64,000 nucleotides of DNA from Bacillus pumilus (GTDB taxonomy: Bacteria; Bacillota; Bacilli; Bacillales; Bacillaceae). The stretch is taken from the NCBI RefSeq assembly GCF_024498355.1, contig NZ_CP101833.1:787001-851000 (forward strand), given 5' to 3'. This document shows, piece by piece, positions 53,403-61,060 of this stretch (positions are counted from its first letter, which is position 1; every line of letters starts with the position of its first letter). A program made the position numbers and the translations under genes. Under the pieces are notes generated by a model. The model was not told where the DNA came from. It saw only the letters and a list, made by a program, of their open reading frames with translations, and made no database searches.

Positions 53403-53760
53403 TTATTGTGCGCTGTCTTTCAGTTTGTGAAATGAAAAGACTTCTTTTGTGATGGGGGTGCCTCTATTGTATGAAGAACCTCCGTATACTCCATTCGTAT
53501 GAACCGCAAGAGAGCATGGCCGCTGCAATTTATCTGTGAACTGCTTTGTTCAAATACAGGTGAACCGCTTTGTCCTCCGTAAGTGTCCATCGCATATTGC
53601 AGTTTGTAAGTTTCTGATACGGCGATCGATCCCGAATGCTGCCACTGTGTGCCCGATGGTGTGTCACCTGGATATCCACTGACGGTCAAGCTTGTCCCAA
53701 CGAGGGATGAAGTGGTGTATGATTATCTAAAGTAACCGGCGGTGTTGCCAATTGGCTCAC
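53403..53760 (-). pseudogene. Dead C-terminal fragment of a glutamyl endopeptidase
   Basis: On the minus strand the fragment reads PIGNTAGYF, then a TAA, then SSLVGTSLTVSGYPGD, GTQWQHSGSIAVSETYKLQY and the active-site region MDTYGGQSGSPVF with the catalytic Ser. After NCSG the frame breaks by one missing base; in the other frame it continues SLAVHTNGVYGGSSYNRGT to a natural-looking stop at 53403-53405. This matches secreted Glu-specific serine proteases of Bacillus (Mpr/BlaSE type). The N-terminal two thirds are absent. It sits at the right edge of the chitin cluster. Confidence 0.82.
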
Positions 53761-53800
53761 TGTGTTCGAGGCTCAATTTTCTCGGCAGCCTGAGGCAGAA

Positions 53801-53816
53801 AGAGCATCTCCTGCCT
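53801..53816 (+). repeat. Right copy of the 16-bp direct repeat flanking the chitin island
   Basis: AGAGCATCTCCTGCCT is identical to 43677-43692. Here it also forms the 3' half of a hairpin (GAGGCAG...CTGCCTG) that could terminate the SMR genes arriving from the right. Confidence 0.6.
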
Positions 53817-53828
53817 GTTTGTTTGGAA

Positions 53829-54143
53829 TCACGCAAACAACTTCAGCCCAACAACACCAATCACAATCAGCAGCAGGCTGAGCATGCGAATTATGTTTTT
53901 CGGCTCTTTAAATAGAATCATATTAAACAAGACAGAGCCCGCAGTTCCAAGTCCAATCCAGACCGTATAAGCGACGGATACTTGAACGGAAGAGAACGAG
54001 GCGTATAAAAACAAAAAGGATAAGGCAAAACCGCCGACAAATAGGATGCCTGTCGTGATTTGTTTTTTCTTACTAAACATATTCAAGCCAATGGTTCCGC
54101 CGATTTCAAATGCAGAGGCTAACAACACAAAAAACCAGCCCAT
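53829..54143 (-). CDS. Small multidrug resistance (SMR) family protein, second subunit
   Basis: A 104-residue protein with four membrane helices. The essential Glu of the first helix is in LASAFEIGGTIGLN (residue about 13), and AYTVWIGLGTAGSVLFNMILFKE is the family signature of helix 3. It starts one base after the stop of its partner gene, with AAAGGAG inside that gene's end. Paired SMR proteins (as YkkCD, EbrAB) assemble as heterodimers and export cationic compounds with protons. Confidence 0.87.
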   Translation of the reverse strand: MGWFFVLLASAFEIGGTIGLNMFSKKKQITTGILFVGGFALSFLFLYASFSSVQVSVAYTVWIGLGTAGSVLFNMILFKEPKNIIRMLSLLLIVIGVVGLKLFA

Positions 54144-54144
54144 A

Positions 54145-54489
54145 TTATACCGCTTCTCCTTTCTGCTCATGTGTCTCTCCATCAGACACTTTTAGTCCAA
54201 TAATGCCAAGGACCAATATTCCCATAAATAATAGCTTCTCGAATGAAAACGAACCGCCGAACAGCGCATAATCCATTATAGACGTACCGATTGTTCCAAC
54301 TCCGGCAAATACGGCGTATACCGTTCCAGTCGGCAGCTTCTCACAGGCTTTCATTAAAAAATAAAAATCAATTGGGATGAGGCAAATAATGACCGCCCAT
54401 TCCCATACAGCATCTGCTTTATTTAAACCAAACACCCAAAGTAATTCGAATAAACAGGTGAGGGCGACATACATCCAGCTTTTCTTCAT
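54145..54489 (-). CDS. Small multidrug resistance (SMR) family protein, first subunit
   Basis: A 114-residue four-helix membrane protein. The conserved Glu is in LTCLFELLWVFGLNKAD (residue about 15), and GTVYAVFAGVGTIGTSIMDYALF matches the helix 3 signature. The C-terminal tail (DGETHEQKGEAV) is longer and hydrophilic, as in YkkC-type subunits. ATG follows TAGGAGG. A palindrome lies directly between its -10 box and start codon and the TetR gene is upstream, so the pair is probably induced by its own substrates. Confidence 0.87.
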   Translation of the reverse strand: MKKSWMYVALTCLFELLWVFGLNKADAVWEWAVIICLIPIDFYFLMKACEKLPTGTVYAVFAGVGTIGTSIMDYALFGGSFSFEKLLFMGILVLGIIGLKVSDGETHEQKGEAV

Positions 54490-54507
54490 GATATTTCCTC
54501 CTAAAAC

Positions 54508-54520
54508 TGACGATTCGTCA
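54508..54520. promoter_or_regulatory. TetR-type operator before the SMR genes
   Basis: TGACGATTCGTCA is a 13-base palindrome (arms TGACGA/TCGTCA) lying just after TATAAA on the minus strand and before the ribosome binding site. Its arms resemble those of the palindromes in front of the tetR gene. Confidence 0.65.
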
Positions 54521-54529
54521 TTTTATAGC

Positions 54530-54558
54530 CAAAAAAGAGCGTACAGCAAGTGCTGTAC
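54530..54558 (-). terminator. Terminator of the tetR gene
   Basis: GTACAGCA and TGCTGTAC form a perfect stem with loop AG; on the minus strand it is followed by CGCTCTTTTTT. It overlaps the likely -35 region of the SMR promoter. Confidence 0.7.
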
Positions 54559-54562
54559 TATG

Positions 54563-55141
54563 TTAAGGTGTCTCTATGCCAAGTGCGTAAAGGAGAAATT
54601 GCTTGACCTCTCGTTTTTGAATCAGAACCTCTTCTGTATCTGTTTCTGTAAATAAATACATTTGCTCAGCTGACGATTCAAGTAAACCGATAATGAACTT
54701 CGCCGCGTAATGACAATTTAAATTGGCACGGACTCTTTTGTCCTGCTTTGCTTTTTCTAAAAAAGCAGCGACCCATTTGTAAATCGGCTCATAAATATCT
54801 TCCCATTCCTTTAAATGCTCAGTGGCAGCTAAACCTGAATAGGTCAGGGCAAGGACATCACGGTATTGTCTTGTAAAAGAAAATATAAATTCAACAAGCG
54901 CATCTGCTTGATCGAGTACATCCGCATGCTGAGTTAATTCCTTTTCAATTGCAGGAACCATCTCCGAGATCAGATGCTCTGCGATAGCAGGCATGACAGA
55001 CAGCTTTGAAGGGAAATATAAATAATACGTTCCTTGCGCCACCCCTGCTGCTTTCACAATATCCGAAATGGTCGTCTTTTCAATTCCTTTTTCTTTAAAC
55101 GCGTCAATGGCAGCAAGCATAATCTTTTCTCGTTTTGACAT
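54563..55141 (-). CDS. TetR family repressor of the SMR pair
   Basis: A 192-residue regulator with the TetR helix-turn-helix at the N-terminus (AAIDAFKEKGIEKTTISDIVKAAGVAQGTYYLYFPSK) and an all-helical ligand domain. ATG 55141 was chosen; the frame is open 21 codons further but without conservation and across the promoter. Its own promoter (TTGACA-17-TAAACT on the minus strand) is covered by two palindromes, so it probably represses itself and the SMR genes. Resembles the B. subtilis yvaE-yvaF arrangement. Confidence 0.88.
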   Translation of the reverse strand: MSKREKIMLAAIDAFKEKGIEKTTISDIVKAAGVAQGTYYLYFPSKLSVMPAIAEHLISEMVPAIEKELTQHADVLDQADALVEFIFSFTRQYRDVLALTYSGLAATEHLKEWEDIYEPIYKWVAAFLEKAKQDKRVRANLNCHYAAKFIIGLLESSAEQMYLFTETDTEEVLIQKREVKQFLLYALGIETP

Positions 55142-55159
55142 ATCATCACCGACCTTAAA

Positions 55160-55204
55160 TGACTGAATGTCAGTCAGTTTAGCGGAAAACTGACAATTTG
55201 TCAA
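55160..55204 (-). promoter_or_regulatory. tetR promoter with two palindromes
   Basis: TTGACA (55204-55199), 17 bases and TAAACT (55181-55176) form a strong minus-strand promoter. TGACTGA...TCAGTCA (55160-55176) lies just after the -10 box, and TGACAATTTGTCA (55191-55203) overlaps the -35 box. Both look like autoregulatory TetR operators. Confidence 0.7.
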
Positions 55205-55313
55205 TATGATATTTCCTTCATTGATTGAGAGAATAAGTGATGAATAGATGCGGGCAGGTCTGAATAAGCTGTAATATGGTCAAGCATTATGTGAGAAAGG
55301 GGCAGCTCTCCGT

Positions 55314-55862
55314 ATGACATCGAGCGCTATGTTTTCAATGGCTTATTTCCTCCTGCTCGTCCCGCTATATATACATATGAGATACAGACAGGCAAAAAGG
55401 CACAAACGCTTTATCTATTTGCGAACAGAAATGGTCCTTGCCTGTCTGTTTGTTTATACGAATGTTTTATTATATTTGACGGTCTTTCCGAATCGTTTCT
55501 CTGCACCAAGGGATCAGGTGAGTGTCAATCTCATTCCTTTACAATCTATTTATCAAAATCTTCACGCCTACCATCACGGTTATCCAAATCTCGTCTTTTT
55601 GAATTTGGCAGGGAACATTTTATTATTTGTGCCACTCGGTTTTTTTCTTTATCAAGCCTTTCGGACAATGCGCTGGCAAAAGGCGATTTTAGCCGGCTTG
55701 ATCTTGTCAGCAATGATCGAAGTACTTCAATGGATGTTCTCGCAATCTGGTATGATTACAAGAAGCAGCGATATTGATGATATCCTCTTAAATACACTTG
55801 GCACAGCGCTAGGATGCACTTTGTATCAGATGTATCGACGAAGGAAGGAGAAAATCAGGTGA
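55314..55862 (+). CDS. VanZ family membrane protein
   Basis: A 182-residue protein with about five hydrophobic segments and the VanZ pattern: VNLIPLQSIY after the second helix, NLAGNILLFVPLGFFLY in the middle, and SAMIEVLQWMF with RSSDIDDILLNTLGTALG near the C-terminus. VanZ proteins give low-level teicoplanin resistance in enterococci, but most Bacillus members have no known role. Its stop overlaps the next gene's GTG start. Confidence 0.85.
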   Translation: MTSSAMFSMAYFLLLVPLYIHMRYRQAKRHKRFIYLRTEMVLACLFVYTNVLLYLTVFPNRFSAPRDQVSVNLIPLQSIYQNLHAYHHGYPNLVFLNLAGNILLFVPLGFFLYQAFRTMRWQKAILAGLILSAMIEVLQWMFSQSGMITRSSDIDDILLNTLGTALGCTLYQMYRRRKEKIR

Positions 55863-56323
55863 AGCGAGTTTGTATCATTCCATGTGGCGCTAAGAAAATA
55901 TGGGACGTGAATCCAGAGGCAGGAAGCCAGCCGGCGAACCTTGTATACTTAAGCCCGCTGCATCAGCGTACGAAAAGCTACGCTCAAACATTTTTTGCAG
56001 ACTGGCTGATTTTATCAGCAAAGCACGGATTCTTAAAGGCAGATGATTTCGTTCATGAAAATTACGATGTGGCATTTGGCACGCCGCATGCTGAACAGGT
56101 GACACGAGAAGAACTGAGTCATCAATTTCATGAGAAAAATCTGTCCGCCTATGATGAGTTTGTGATACTAGGTGGAAAGAAATATCGAAAAGTGATCGAC
56201 CCTTTATTACATCCTCATCAAAAAGCGAATTATCCGCTGGCTCCATATAAAGGAATTGGTTATATGCTTCAGGCGTTAAAGAGAGCCGTTGAGACAAAAA
56301 TAGAACTTCCGCCGCATATTTAA
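55859..56323 (+). CDS. DUF6884 domain protein
   Basis: A 154-residue soluble protein matching the DUF6884 family (KRVCIIPCGAKKIWD at the N-terminus, then LSPLHQRTKSYAQTFFADWLILSAKHGFL). This shape resembles nucleotide- or base-modifying enzymes of the YaaA/TGT-like groups but no activity is established. Start GTG 55859 overlaps the VanZ stop (GGTGA) and is preceded by AAGGAG, so the two are coupled. Confidence 0.75.
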   Translation: MKRVCIIPCGAKKIWDVNPEAGSQPANLVYLSPLHQRTKSYAQTFFADWLILSAKHGFLKADDFVHENYDVAFGTPHAEQVTREELSHQFHEKNLSAYDEFVILGGKKYRKVIDPLLHPHQKANYPLAPYKGIGYMLQALKRAVETKIELPPHI

Positions 56324-56328
56324 CTCAT

Positions 56329-56514
56329 TCACATCTCCCAGTAAGCAGGGTTTTCATCATCAAAAAGAGAATGATTGAAGTAGCGATGCTGATTGTTTCT
56401 TATCTTTTCAGCAGCCACCAGGATGTCTGCATCGCTCATAAGAGGTGGTTCAATGACAAAGGGGGCGTATGAACATGACAACCATCTATTTAGCTGGTGA
56501 TTCAACCGTTTCAT
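56329..56514 (-). CDS. Possible small protein, up to 61 residues
   Basis: A short minus-strand frame ends MSDADILVAAEKIRNNQHRYFNHS and so on to WEM. The composition looks protein-like, and the likely part starts at an internal Met near 56439, but no ribosome binding site is convincing and the full frame overlaps the start of the SGNH hydrolase gene. Family not recognised. Weak call. Confidence 0.3.
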   Translation of the reverse strand: MKRLNHQLNRWLSCSYAPFVIEPPLMSDADILVAAEKIRNNQHRYFNHSLFDDENPAYWEM

Positions 56515-57104
56515 CTTACCCAGATCGTCCTGTTCAAGGAGGATGGGGAGAGTTTTTACACCGCTATACCGCGCATGATGTCAAAGTCGAGAACCGGGCA
56601 ATCGGTGGAAGAAGCTCAAAAACATTCATTGAAGAAGGACGCCTTGATGCCATATTGGCTGAGATTCAGCCGGGAGACTGGCTTTTCACACAAATGGGGC
56701 ACAATGATGCTTCAAAGGATAAGCCAGAGCGGCATACAGAGCCTTTTACAACGTATAAAAGCTACTTGTCTCAATATATTCACGGAGCAAGAGCGAAAGG
56801 GGCAACCCCGCTTTTATTAACCCCTGTCGGCCGTTTTCATGAAAAAGACGGAGAATATATCAATGATTTCCCTGATTACTGTGCCGCTATGAAAGAACTA
56901 GCCGATGAAGAAGAGGTTCTTCTCGTGGATTTAAATACCGCAAGTCTTCAGTTGTATCAAATTTCCGGCATTGAGAAAACGACTTCTTTCTTTATGCTGT
57001 CAACAGGCATTGAAGATCGCACGCATTTTACAAAAGAAGGAGCAGATGCGATTGCAAGACTTGTTTCTCTTGAACTAAAGGACCTTGGTTTAACCATTGT
57101 ATGA
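56475..57104 (+). CDS. Rhamnogalacturonan acetylesterase-type SGNH hydrolase
   Basis: A 209-residue enzyme of the SGNH/GDSL family, RhgT/YesT/YesY-like, which removes acetyl groups from pectin. The four blocks are visible: LAGDSTVS with the nucleophile Ser near residue 9, GGRSSKTFI, MGHNDASKD, and DRTHFTKEGA with the catalytic Asp and His. No signal peptide is present, so it acts on imported fragments in the cytoplasm. ATG 56475 was preferred because GGGGG is only three bases from ATG 56469. No other pectin genes are nearby. A strong terminator follows. Confidence 0.85.
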   Translation: MTTIYLAGDSTVSSYPDRPVQGGWGEFLHRYTAHDVKVENRAIGGRSSKTFIEEGRLDAILAEIQPGDWLFTQMGHNDASKDKPERHTEPFTTYKSYLSQYIHGARAKGATPLLLTPVGRFHEKDGEYINDFPDYCAAMKELADEEEVLLVDLNTASLQLYQISGIEKTTSFFMLSTGIEDRTHFTKEGADAIARLVSLELKDLGLTIV

Positions 57105-57110
57105 TGGACG

Positions 57111-57145
57111 GCAGGACGAGCGAGCGCTCGTCCTGTTCTTTTTTT
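57111..57145 (+). terminator. Terminator after the acetylesterase gene
   Basis: CAGGACGAGCG and CGCTCGTCCTG form a perfect 11-bp stem followed by TTCTTTTTTT. Confidence 0.9.
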
Positions 57146-57196
57146 GCAGAAAGCTATTGATTCCCGTAACCAGAGTAGACTACAATAGATACATAT

Positions 57197-57215
57197 GATA
57201 ATGAGAATCAATATC
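57197..57215 (+). promoter_or_regulatory. Fur box upstream of ycgT
   Basis: GATAATGAGAATCAATATC matches the 19-base Fur box consensus GATAATGATTATCATTATC at 16 of 19 positions. B. subtilis ycgT belongs to the Fur regulon, which supports it. Confidence 0.85.
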
Positions 57216-57260
57216 ACTTATAAATAGATCGAACGATGAAAAACAACTGGAGGGACTCAA

Positions 57261-58301
57261 ATGACAGATCAGCTTGAATTGTTTGACGTCACAATTATTG
57301 GCGGCGGTCCAGCAGGAATGTACACCGCCTTTTATAGTGGGATGCGGGACTTAAAGACGAAGGTACTTGAGTACAACGAAAGCCTTGGCGGAAAAATCCT
57401 TCTGTATCCTGAAAAAGTCATTTGGGATGTGGGCGGTTTGCCGCCAACAAGAGGAGAACAGCTGATTCAGCAGCTCGAGACGCAGGCGAAAACATTTGAA
57501 CCCGAGATTGCGCTGAATCAAAAAATGACGAAATTCGAGCGCGTAGAGAATGATCACATCTTGCTGACGGCTGAAAATGGCGACCTTCATTTGACAAAGA
57601 CCCTCATATTAGCCATGGGTCACGGGATCCCAGTCCAGCGGAAACTTGAAATCGAGCATGCAGACCGTTATGAGGTGACAAACCTGTATTACACAGTGCA
57701 GGAGCTCAAGACATTTGCAGGGAAGCGAGTAGTCATCTCTGGAGGAGGCGACTCAGCTGTTGATTGGGCAAATGCCCTTGTTTCAATTGCTGAAAGTGTC
57801 ACCGTTGTGCATCGCCGTGACATGTTTGGCGGACATGAGAAAAACGTCGCCAACATGAAGGCATCTTGTGCACGAATTTTAACACCGCATGAACTGACAG
57901 AGCTTCACGGTCAAGGTGACAAAATTGATGCTGTCACGATTCAGCATTTAGAGACAGGTGACATCGAGCGAATTGAAACAGACGCTGTCATCGTCAATCA
58001 TGGCATGAAAGGTGATTTAAGTGTTCTATCAGAATGGGGCTTAAAGCAAGGTGAATGGGGATTGATCGAGGTCAATGAAAATATGGAAACCAATTTACCC
58101 GGCGTATATGCGGTAGGCGATTTATGTACACACAAAAGCAAAGTTCGTTTAATTGCTGGTACGTTTGTTGACGGAGTAAATGCGTTGAATAGCGCAAAGC
58201 TTTACATCGAACCAGAAGCCGAAAAAGTGGCGTACGTCTCTTCCCATAATGAACGCTTTAAAGAGAAAAACAAAGAACTGCAAACGGCTGGAGCTCGTTA
58301 A
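57261..58301 (+). CDS. ycgT: Ferredoxin/flavodoxin-NADP reductase-like flavoprotein YcgT
   Basis: A 346-residue FAD-dependent reductase of the thioredoxin-reductase-like FNR type. The FAD loop is [14 protein letters not shown], the NADP loop is [17 protein letters not shown] near residue 157, and the FAD-contact motif is [22 protein letters not shown] near 285. It lacks the CxxC redox pair of thioredoxin reductases, as expected for FNRs such as YumC and YcgT. The Fur box at 57197-57215 implies iron-limitation control and a role in reducing iron or siderophores. ATG follows TGGAGGG. Confidence 0.92.
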   Translation: MTDQLELFDVTIIGGGPAGMYTAFYSGMRDLKTKVLEYNESLGGKILLYPEKVIWDVGGLPPTRGEQLIQQLETQAKTFEPEIALNQKMTKFERVENDHILLTAENGDLHLTKTLILAMGHGIPVQRKLEIEHADRYEVTNLYYTVQELKTFAGKRVVISGGGDSAVDWANALVSIAESVTVVHRRDMFGGHEKNVANMKASCARILTPHELTELHGQGDKIDAVTIQHLETGDIERIETDAVIVNHGMKGDLSVLSEWGLKQGEWGLIEVNENMETNLPGVYAVGDLCTHKSKVRLIAGTFVDGVNALNSAKLYIEPEAEKVAYVSSHNERFKEKNKELQTAGAR

Positions 58302-58318
58302 ATCATTCAAATAACATC

Positions 58319-58353
58319 ATAAAAGTGCTGCCCGCATGTGGCAGCACTTTTTA
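58319..58353. terminator. Bidirectional terminator after ycgT
   Basis: AAAAGTGCTGCC and GGCAGCACTTTT form a perfect 12-bp stem with loop CGCATGT, with T-runs on both strands. Confidence 0.9.
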
Positions 58354-58363
58354 TATGGGGCTA

Positions 58364-58691
58364 TTAACTGCGGGGCGCAAATAACATCACACTGACTCCT
58401 GCCAAACAGATCAAAGCACCTTATCCAGTCGTAGAAATCAGGTGTTTTACGATCGACCCACCAGCCCCAAAACACAGCAAGAACAACAAACACACCGCCA
58501 TAGGCCGCATAAACTCGTCCAAAGGTCGGGAACTGCTGGAAGGTAGGGATGACCCCATAAGCGACGAGGATGAGGCTGCCGGCGATTCCATAGCTGACAG
58601 GTTTTGCTTCACGCAGCCAAAGCCAGACAAGATAGCCGCCGCCAATTTCAGCTAAACCAGCTAATAGAAAAAGGACAATCGTTACAATCAT
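58364..58691 (-). pseudogene. ynfA: ynfA (UPF0060 membrane protein) with C-terminal frameshift
   Basis: The first about 90 residues are a normal YnfA: three hydrophobic helices, [31 protein letters not shown]. After DWI one extra base shifts the frame, giving an unrelated hydrophilic tail that runs on to 58317. In the other frame the expected fourth helix is intact ([18 protein letters not shown]) and ends at TAA 58364-58366, the normal length of about 109 residues. Either a real frameshift mutation or a one-base sequencing error. Function of the family is unknown; it resembles SMR transporters. Confidence 0.8.
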
Positions 58692-59048
58692 TTACGGACA
58701 CTCCAGTTCTCCTATTTTACGTTCTATTATGACATGATCAAAGAATGCGTTCTATCCAATTTGAATTGAGAGACTGGCGAGAGTTTGCTAAAATCAACTG
58801 AACAGTGAACGGTAACACATGGATTCTTGACTTTTTTGGCATAAGTGATCCAAATGGTCTATCAGTTCGTAAAGTAAGTACATTCTCATGAGGAGCACAC
58901 TTCCTTTTTCAGCGCTCTTTTTTTCTCCTTAAAAAAAGAGTAAAGTACAAAGTAGGCTTATCACTGTAATCTCGTGATATAGCAATACGTGAAGGATTTC
59001 ATGATGAATGCAGCATGCTCTTTCTCATGAAAAAGGAAGGAGAGGACC
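58692..59048. other. 357-base intergenic region before the ECF sigma gene
   Basis: No gene visible. The sigma operon's promoter should lie here; TGTAAT near 58975 with CGTG 17 bases later is a weak ECF-type candidate for autoregulation, and I would not rely on it. The sigma gene has a clear ribosome binding site, AGGAAGGAGAGG, at the right end. Confidence 0.4.
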
Positions 59049-59615
59049 ATGGACACACTGAAGGACTTTGAGCTGTATCACAAGATCAAATATGATCGTC
59101 ACAAGCCTTCGCTTGAAATGTTGTACGATCGTTATGAACGTGTATTATATTCGTTTATTTATAAAATGACTGGAAACCGTGAGCTGGCCGAGGAAGTGCT
59201 TCAAGAAGTCTTTATCAAGCTTTGGCGCGGCATAGGAGAATACAATATGGATAAAGGGAAATTCTCCTCGTGGTTATTCATGATGTCACGCAACACAGCC
59301 ATTGATCTCCTAAGAAAACACCGGAACGAAACAGCACTGGAAGATGAACATATCGAATACTTAGCAGATCATCAAGAAGATGTGTCAAAAGAAGTAGAAT
59401 GGAACGAGGAAAAACAAATCATACGTGAAGCAGTATCTACATTGTCAAAAGAACAGCAAACCATCATAGAAGATGTCTATTTTAAAGGACTGACACAAAA
59501 GAGCATTGCAGAAAAGCTAGGCATTCCCATTGGAACGGTGAAGGGAAGGGTTCGATTGTCATTGAAGCATTTACGAACGAGACTGTCTCGCGGAGGAAAG
59601 GAGGAAGAGGCATGA
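59049..59615 (+). CDS. ECF sigma factor
   Basis: A 188-residue extracytoplasmic-function sigma factor. Region 2 is LEMLYDRYERVLYSFIYKMTGNRELAEEVLQEVFIKLWRG with FSSWLFMMSRNTAIDLLRKHR; region 4 is LSKEQQTIIEDVYFKGLTQKSIAEKLGIPIGTVKGRVRLSLKHLR. The next gene, an anti-sigma factor, overlaps its end by four bases. It is not a close match to SigM, SigW, SigX or SigV as I recall them, and the partner is of the RskA type. Confidence 0.92.
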   Translation: MDTLKDFELYHKIKYDRHKPSLEMLYDRYERVLYSFIYKMTGNRELAEEVLQEVFIKLWRGIGEYNMDKGKFSSWLFMMSRNTAIDLLRKHRNETALEDEHIEYLADHQEDVSKEVEWNEEKQIIREAVSTLSKEQQTIIEDVYFKGLTQKSIAEKLGIPIGTVKGRVRLSLKHLRTRLSRGGKEEEA

Positions 59616-60367
59616 CTCAGTGTAAACATCAAGTCATTGATTATTTCAACGGGCATTTACAAGGAGAAGAGAAGGCGCAATTTGAAGAGCACATCAAGCA
59701 CTGCTCGGCTTGCAAAGAAGAGCTTGAAGAACTGACATCTCTCATGTCTGACATTCCGTTTCTAGCTGGTGACCAAACACCTCCGGCGGGGATGAAAGAT
59801 CGCATTTTATCCCAAGTGTTTGAAGATGAGACGTCAGAGACAGTCGCAGAAAAGACCGACAAGAAAAAAGAGCTCGGGGTCGTATCTGAACGAAACGAGA
59901 TCAAACCGCCGCAAAAGAAGCGAAACCAATGGCTATTGCCACTCGTTGCCGCACTGTTTCTCATGTCTGCAGCTGGAAACGTGTATTTCCTGACGAATGG
60001 AAAAGAACAAGCGGAAGAACCTGTAAGCGTTGTTGCGACAAAGTCACTGGCATCTGCCGCATCACCAAAAACAACGGGTGCTTTTTCAGTGATCGAGCAT
60101 AACGGCAAAAAAGAGCTTGTTGTGAGTGCAGACGGGTTAAAAGGTCAGCTTGATTCATCTGCTGTTTATCAAGTATGGCTCATTAAAGGAGATCAGCCGG
60201 TTCCAGCCGGAGCTTTTAAAACAGACAGCAAAGGGGAAGGCACGGTCACCTATGCGTTATCTGAAAAAGAAGCAAGCGAATCATGGGATACAGTGGCTGT
60301 CACCCTTGAACCCAAAAAGGATAACCAGCTTCCGCAAGGTCCTGTCGTACTAAGTGCCGCATTTTAA
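59612..60367 (+). CDS. RskA-type anti-sigma factor
   Basis: A 251-residue single-pass membrane protein. The N-terminal cytoplasmic part has the zinc-type anti-sigma motif H-x3-C-x2-C in EEHIKHCSACKEEL (about residues 28-36). A charged linker (about 60-108) leads to one membrane helix (about 109-127, LLPLVAALFLMSAAGNVYFL), and the outer part is the RskA C-terminal domain (VYQVWLIKGDQPVPAGAF, GPVVLSAAF). It should hold the sigma factor at the membrane until an outside signal triggers its proteolysis. Confidence 0.9.
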   Translation: MTQCKHQVIDYFNGHLQGEEKAQFEEHIKHCSACKEELEELTSLMSDIPFLAGDQTPPAGMKDRILSQVFEDETSETVAEKTDKKKELGVVSERNEIKPPQKKRNQWLLPLVAALFLMSAAGNVYFLTNGKEQAEEPVSVVATKSLASAASPKTTGAFSVIEHNGKKELVVSADGLKGQLDSSAVYQVWLIKGDQPVPAGAFKTDSKGEGTVTYALSEKEASESWDTVAVTLEPKKDNQLPQGPVVLSAAF

Positions 60368-60377
60368 AGTTTGTTAT

Positions 60378-60412
60378 TGAAAGGATGCCTTTTGAAGGGC
60401 GTCCTTTTTTAA
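60378..60412 (+). terminator. Terminator after the anti-sigma gene
   Basis: AAAGGATGCC and GGGCGTCCTTT form a stem with one wobble around TTTTGAA, followed by TTTT. Confidence 0.75.
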
Positions 60413-60457
60413 TAGGCCAAGGGAACCTTTTAAAAAAGGAGACGTAGTACAGTAGAG

Positions 60458-60970
60458 GTGAAACACATGCAACCATACACAGAAAAACAACTATTTCTCT
60501 TATCATTCAGATACGCATTTATCGCTTTGTACTCTTTGGTGATTCCATTCATGGTAAAAGCCCTTTTTGTGCCATCCCCTTTATTTATTGTTTTGATCGC
60601 TCTTTTTATAACTCATAATCTAGTAGGAAGTATCGTGTGGTTTTACAAATCGAGACACATCCGAAAGCGTCAGTCAGGCGACCTATCCAAGCGGGGACAT
60701 GTCTTTGTCCAGATCGTGCAAAGGCTCGAACAGCTCATGATAATCGGTTTTGTCATTCTCTGGATCAGCGAATGGATACAGGGAGGGGCAGATAACTTTA
60801 CCCTCTCATTCACTATTTTTCTATTGATCATCTTTTCCCTGCATCACATTCAGTTTTATTACGTCCAACTATTCTTTAAGTCCAACAGCTGGTTCACTTA
60901 TGTTCCTTCTTTGAAAAAGGCTCGTCCTTCTTATATTGTGAGGGAGCGAAAGGCTTTGAAGAGGTCATAA
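60458..60970 (+). CDS. Membrane protein of unknown function, 170 residues
   Basis: Four hydrophobic segments (about residues 12-31, 36-58, 88-107 and 112-135) with a basic loop after the second (KSRHIRKRQ) and a basic C-terminal tail (RERKALKRS). ATG follows AGAGGTG. It is transcribed in the same direction as the sigma operon but after a terminator, so probably separately. No family recognised. Confidence 0.65.
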   Translation: MKHMQPYTEKQLFLLSFRYAFIALYSLVIPFMVKALFVPSPLFIVLIALFITHNLVGSIVWFYKSRHIRKRQSGDLSKRGHVFVQIVQRLEQLMIIGFVILWISEWIQGGADNFTLSFTIFLLIIFSLHHIQFYYVQLFFKSNSWFTYVPSLKKARPSYIVRERKALKRS

Positions 60971-61060
60971 ATGTGCAATCGCTCCGTTGATCCACCTATA
61001 AACATCAGAAAATTATGATAAAATGTGGAAAAGAAGCATGGAGAAAGGGAGTGCGAGCGA

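Noticed and set aside
58317..58363. Genuine longer YnfA variant
   Set aside because: The added tail is hydrophilic, crosses the ycgT terminator, and the normal fourth helix is preserved in the other frame.
59641..60108. 155-codon minus-strand frame opposite the anti-sigma gene
   Set aside because: Antisense shadow; Ser/Phe-rich translation typical of a reversed reading of a charged coding region.
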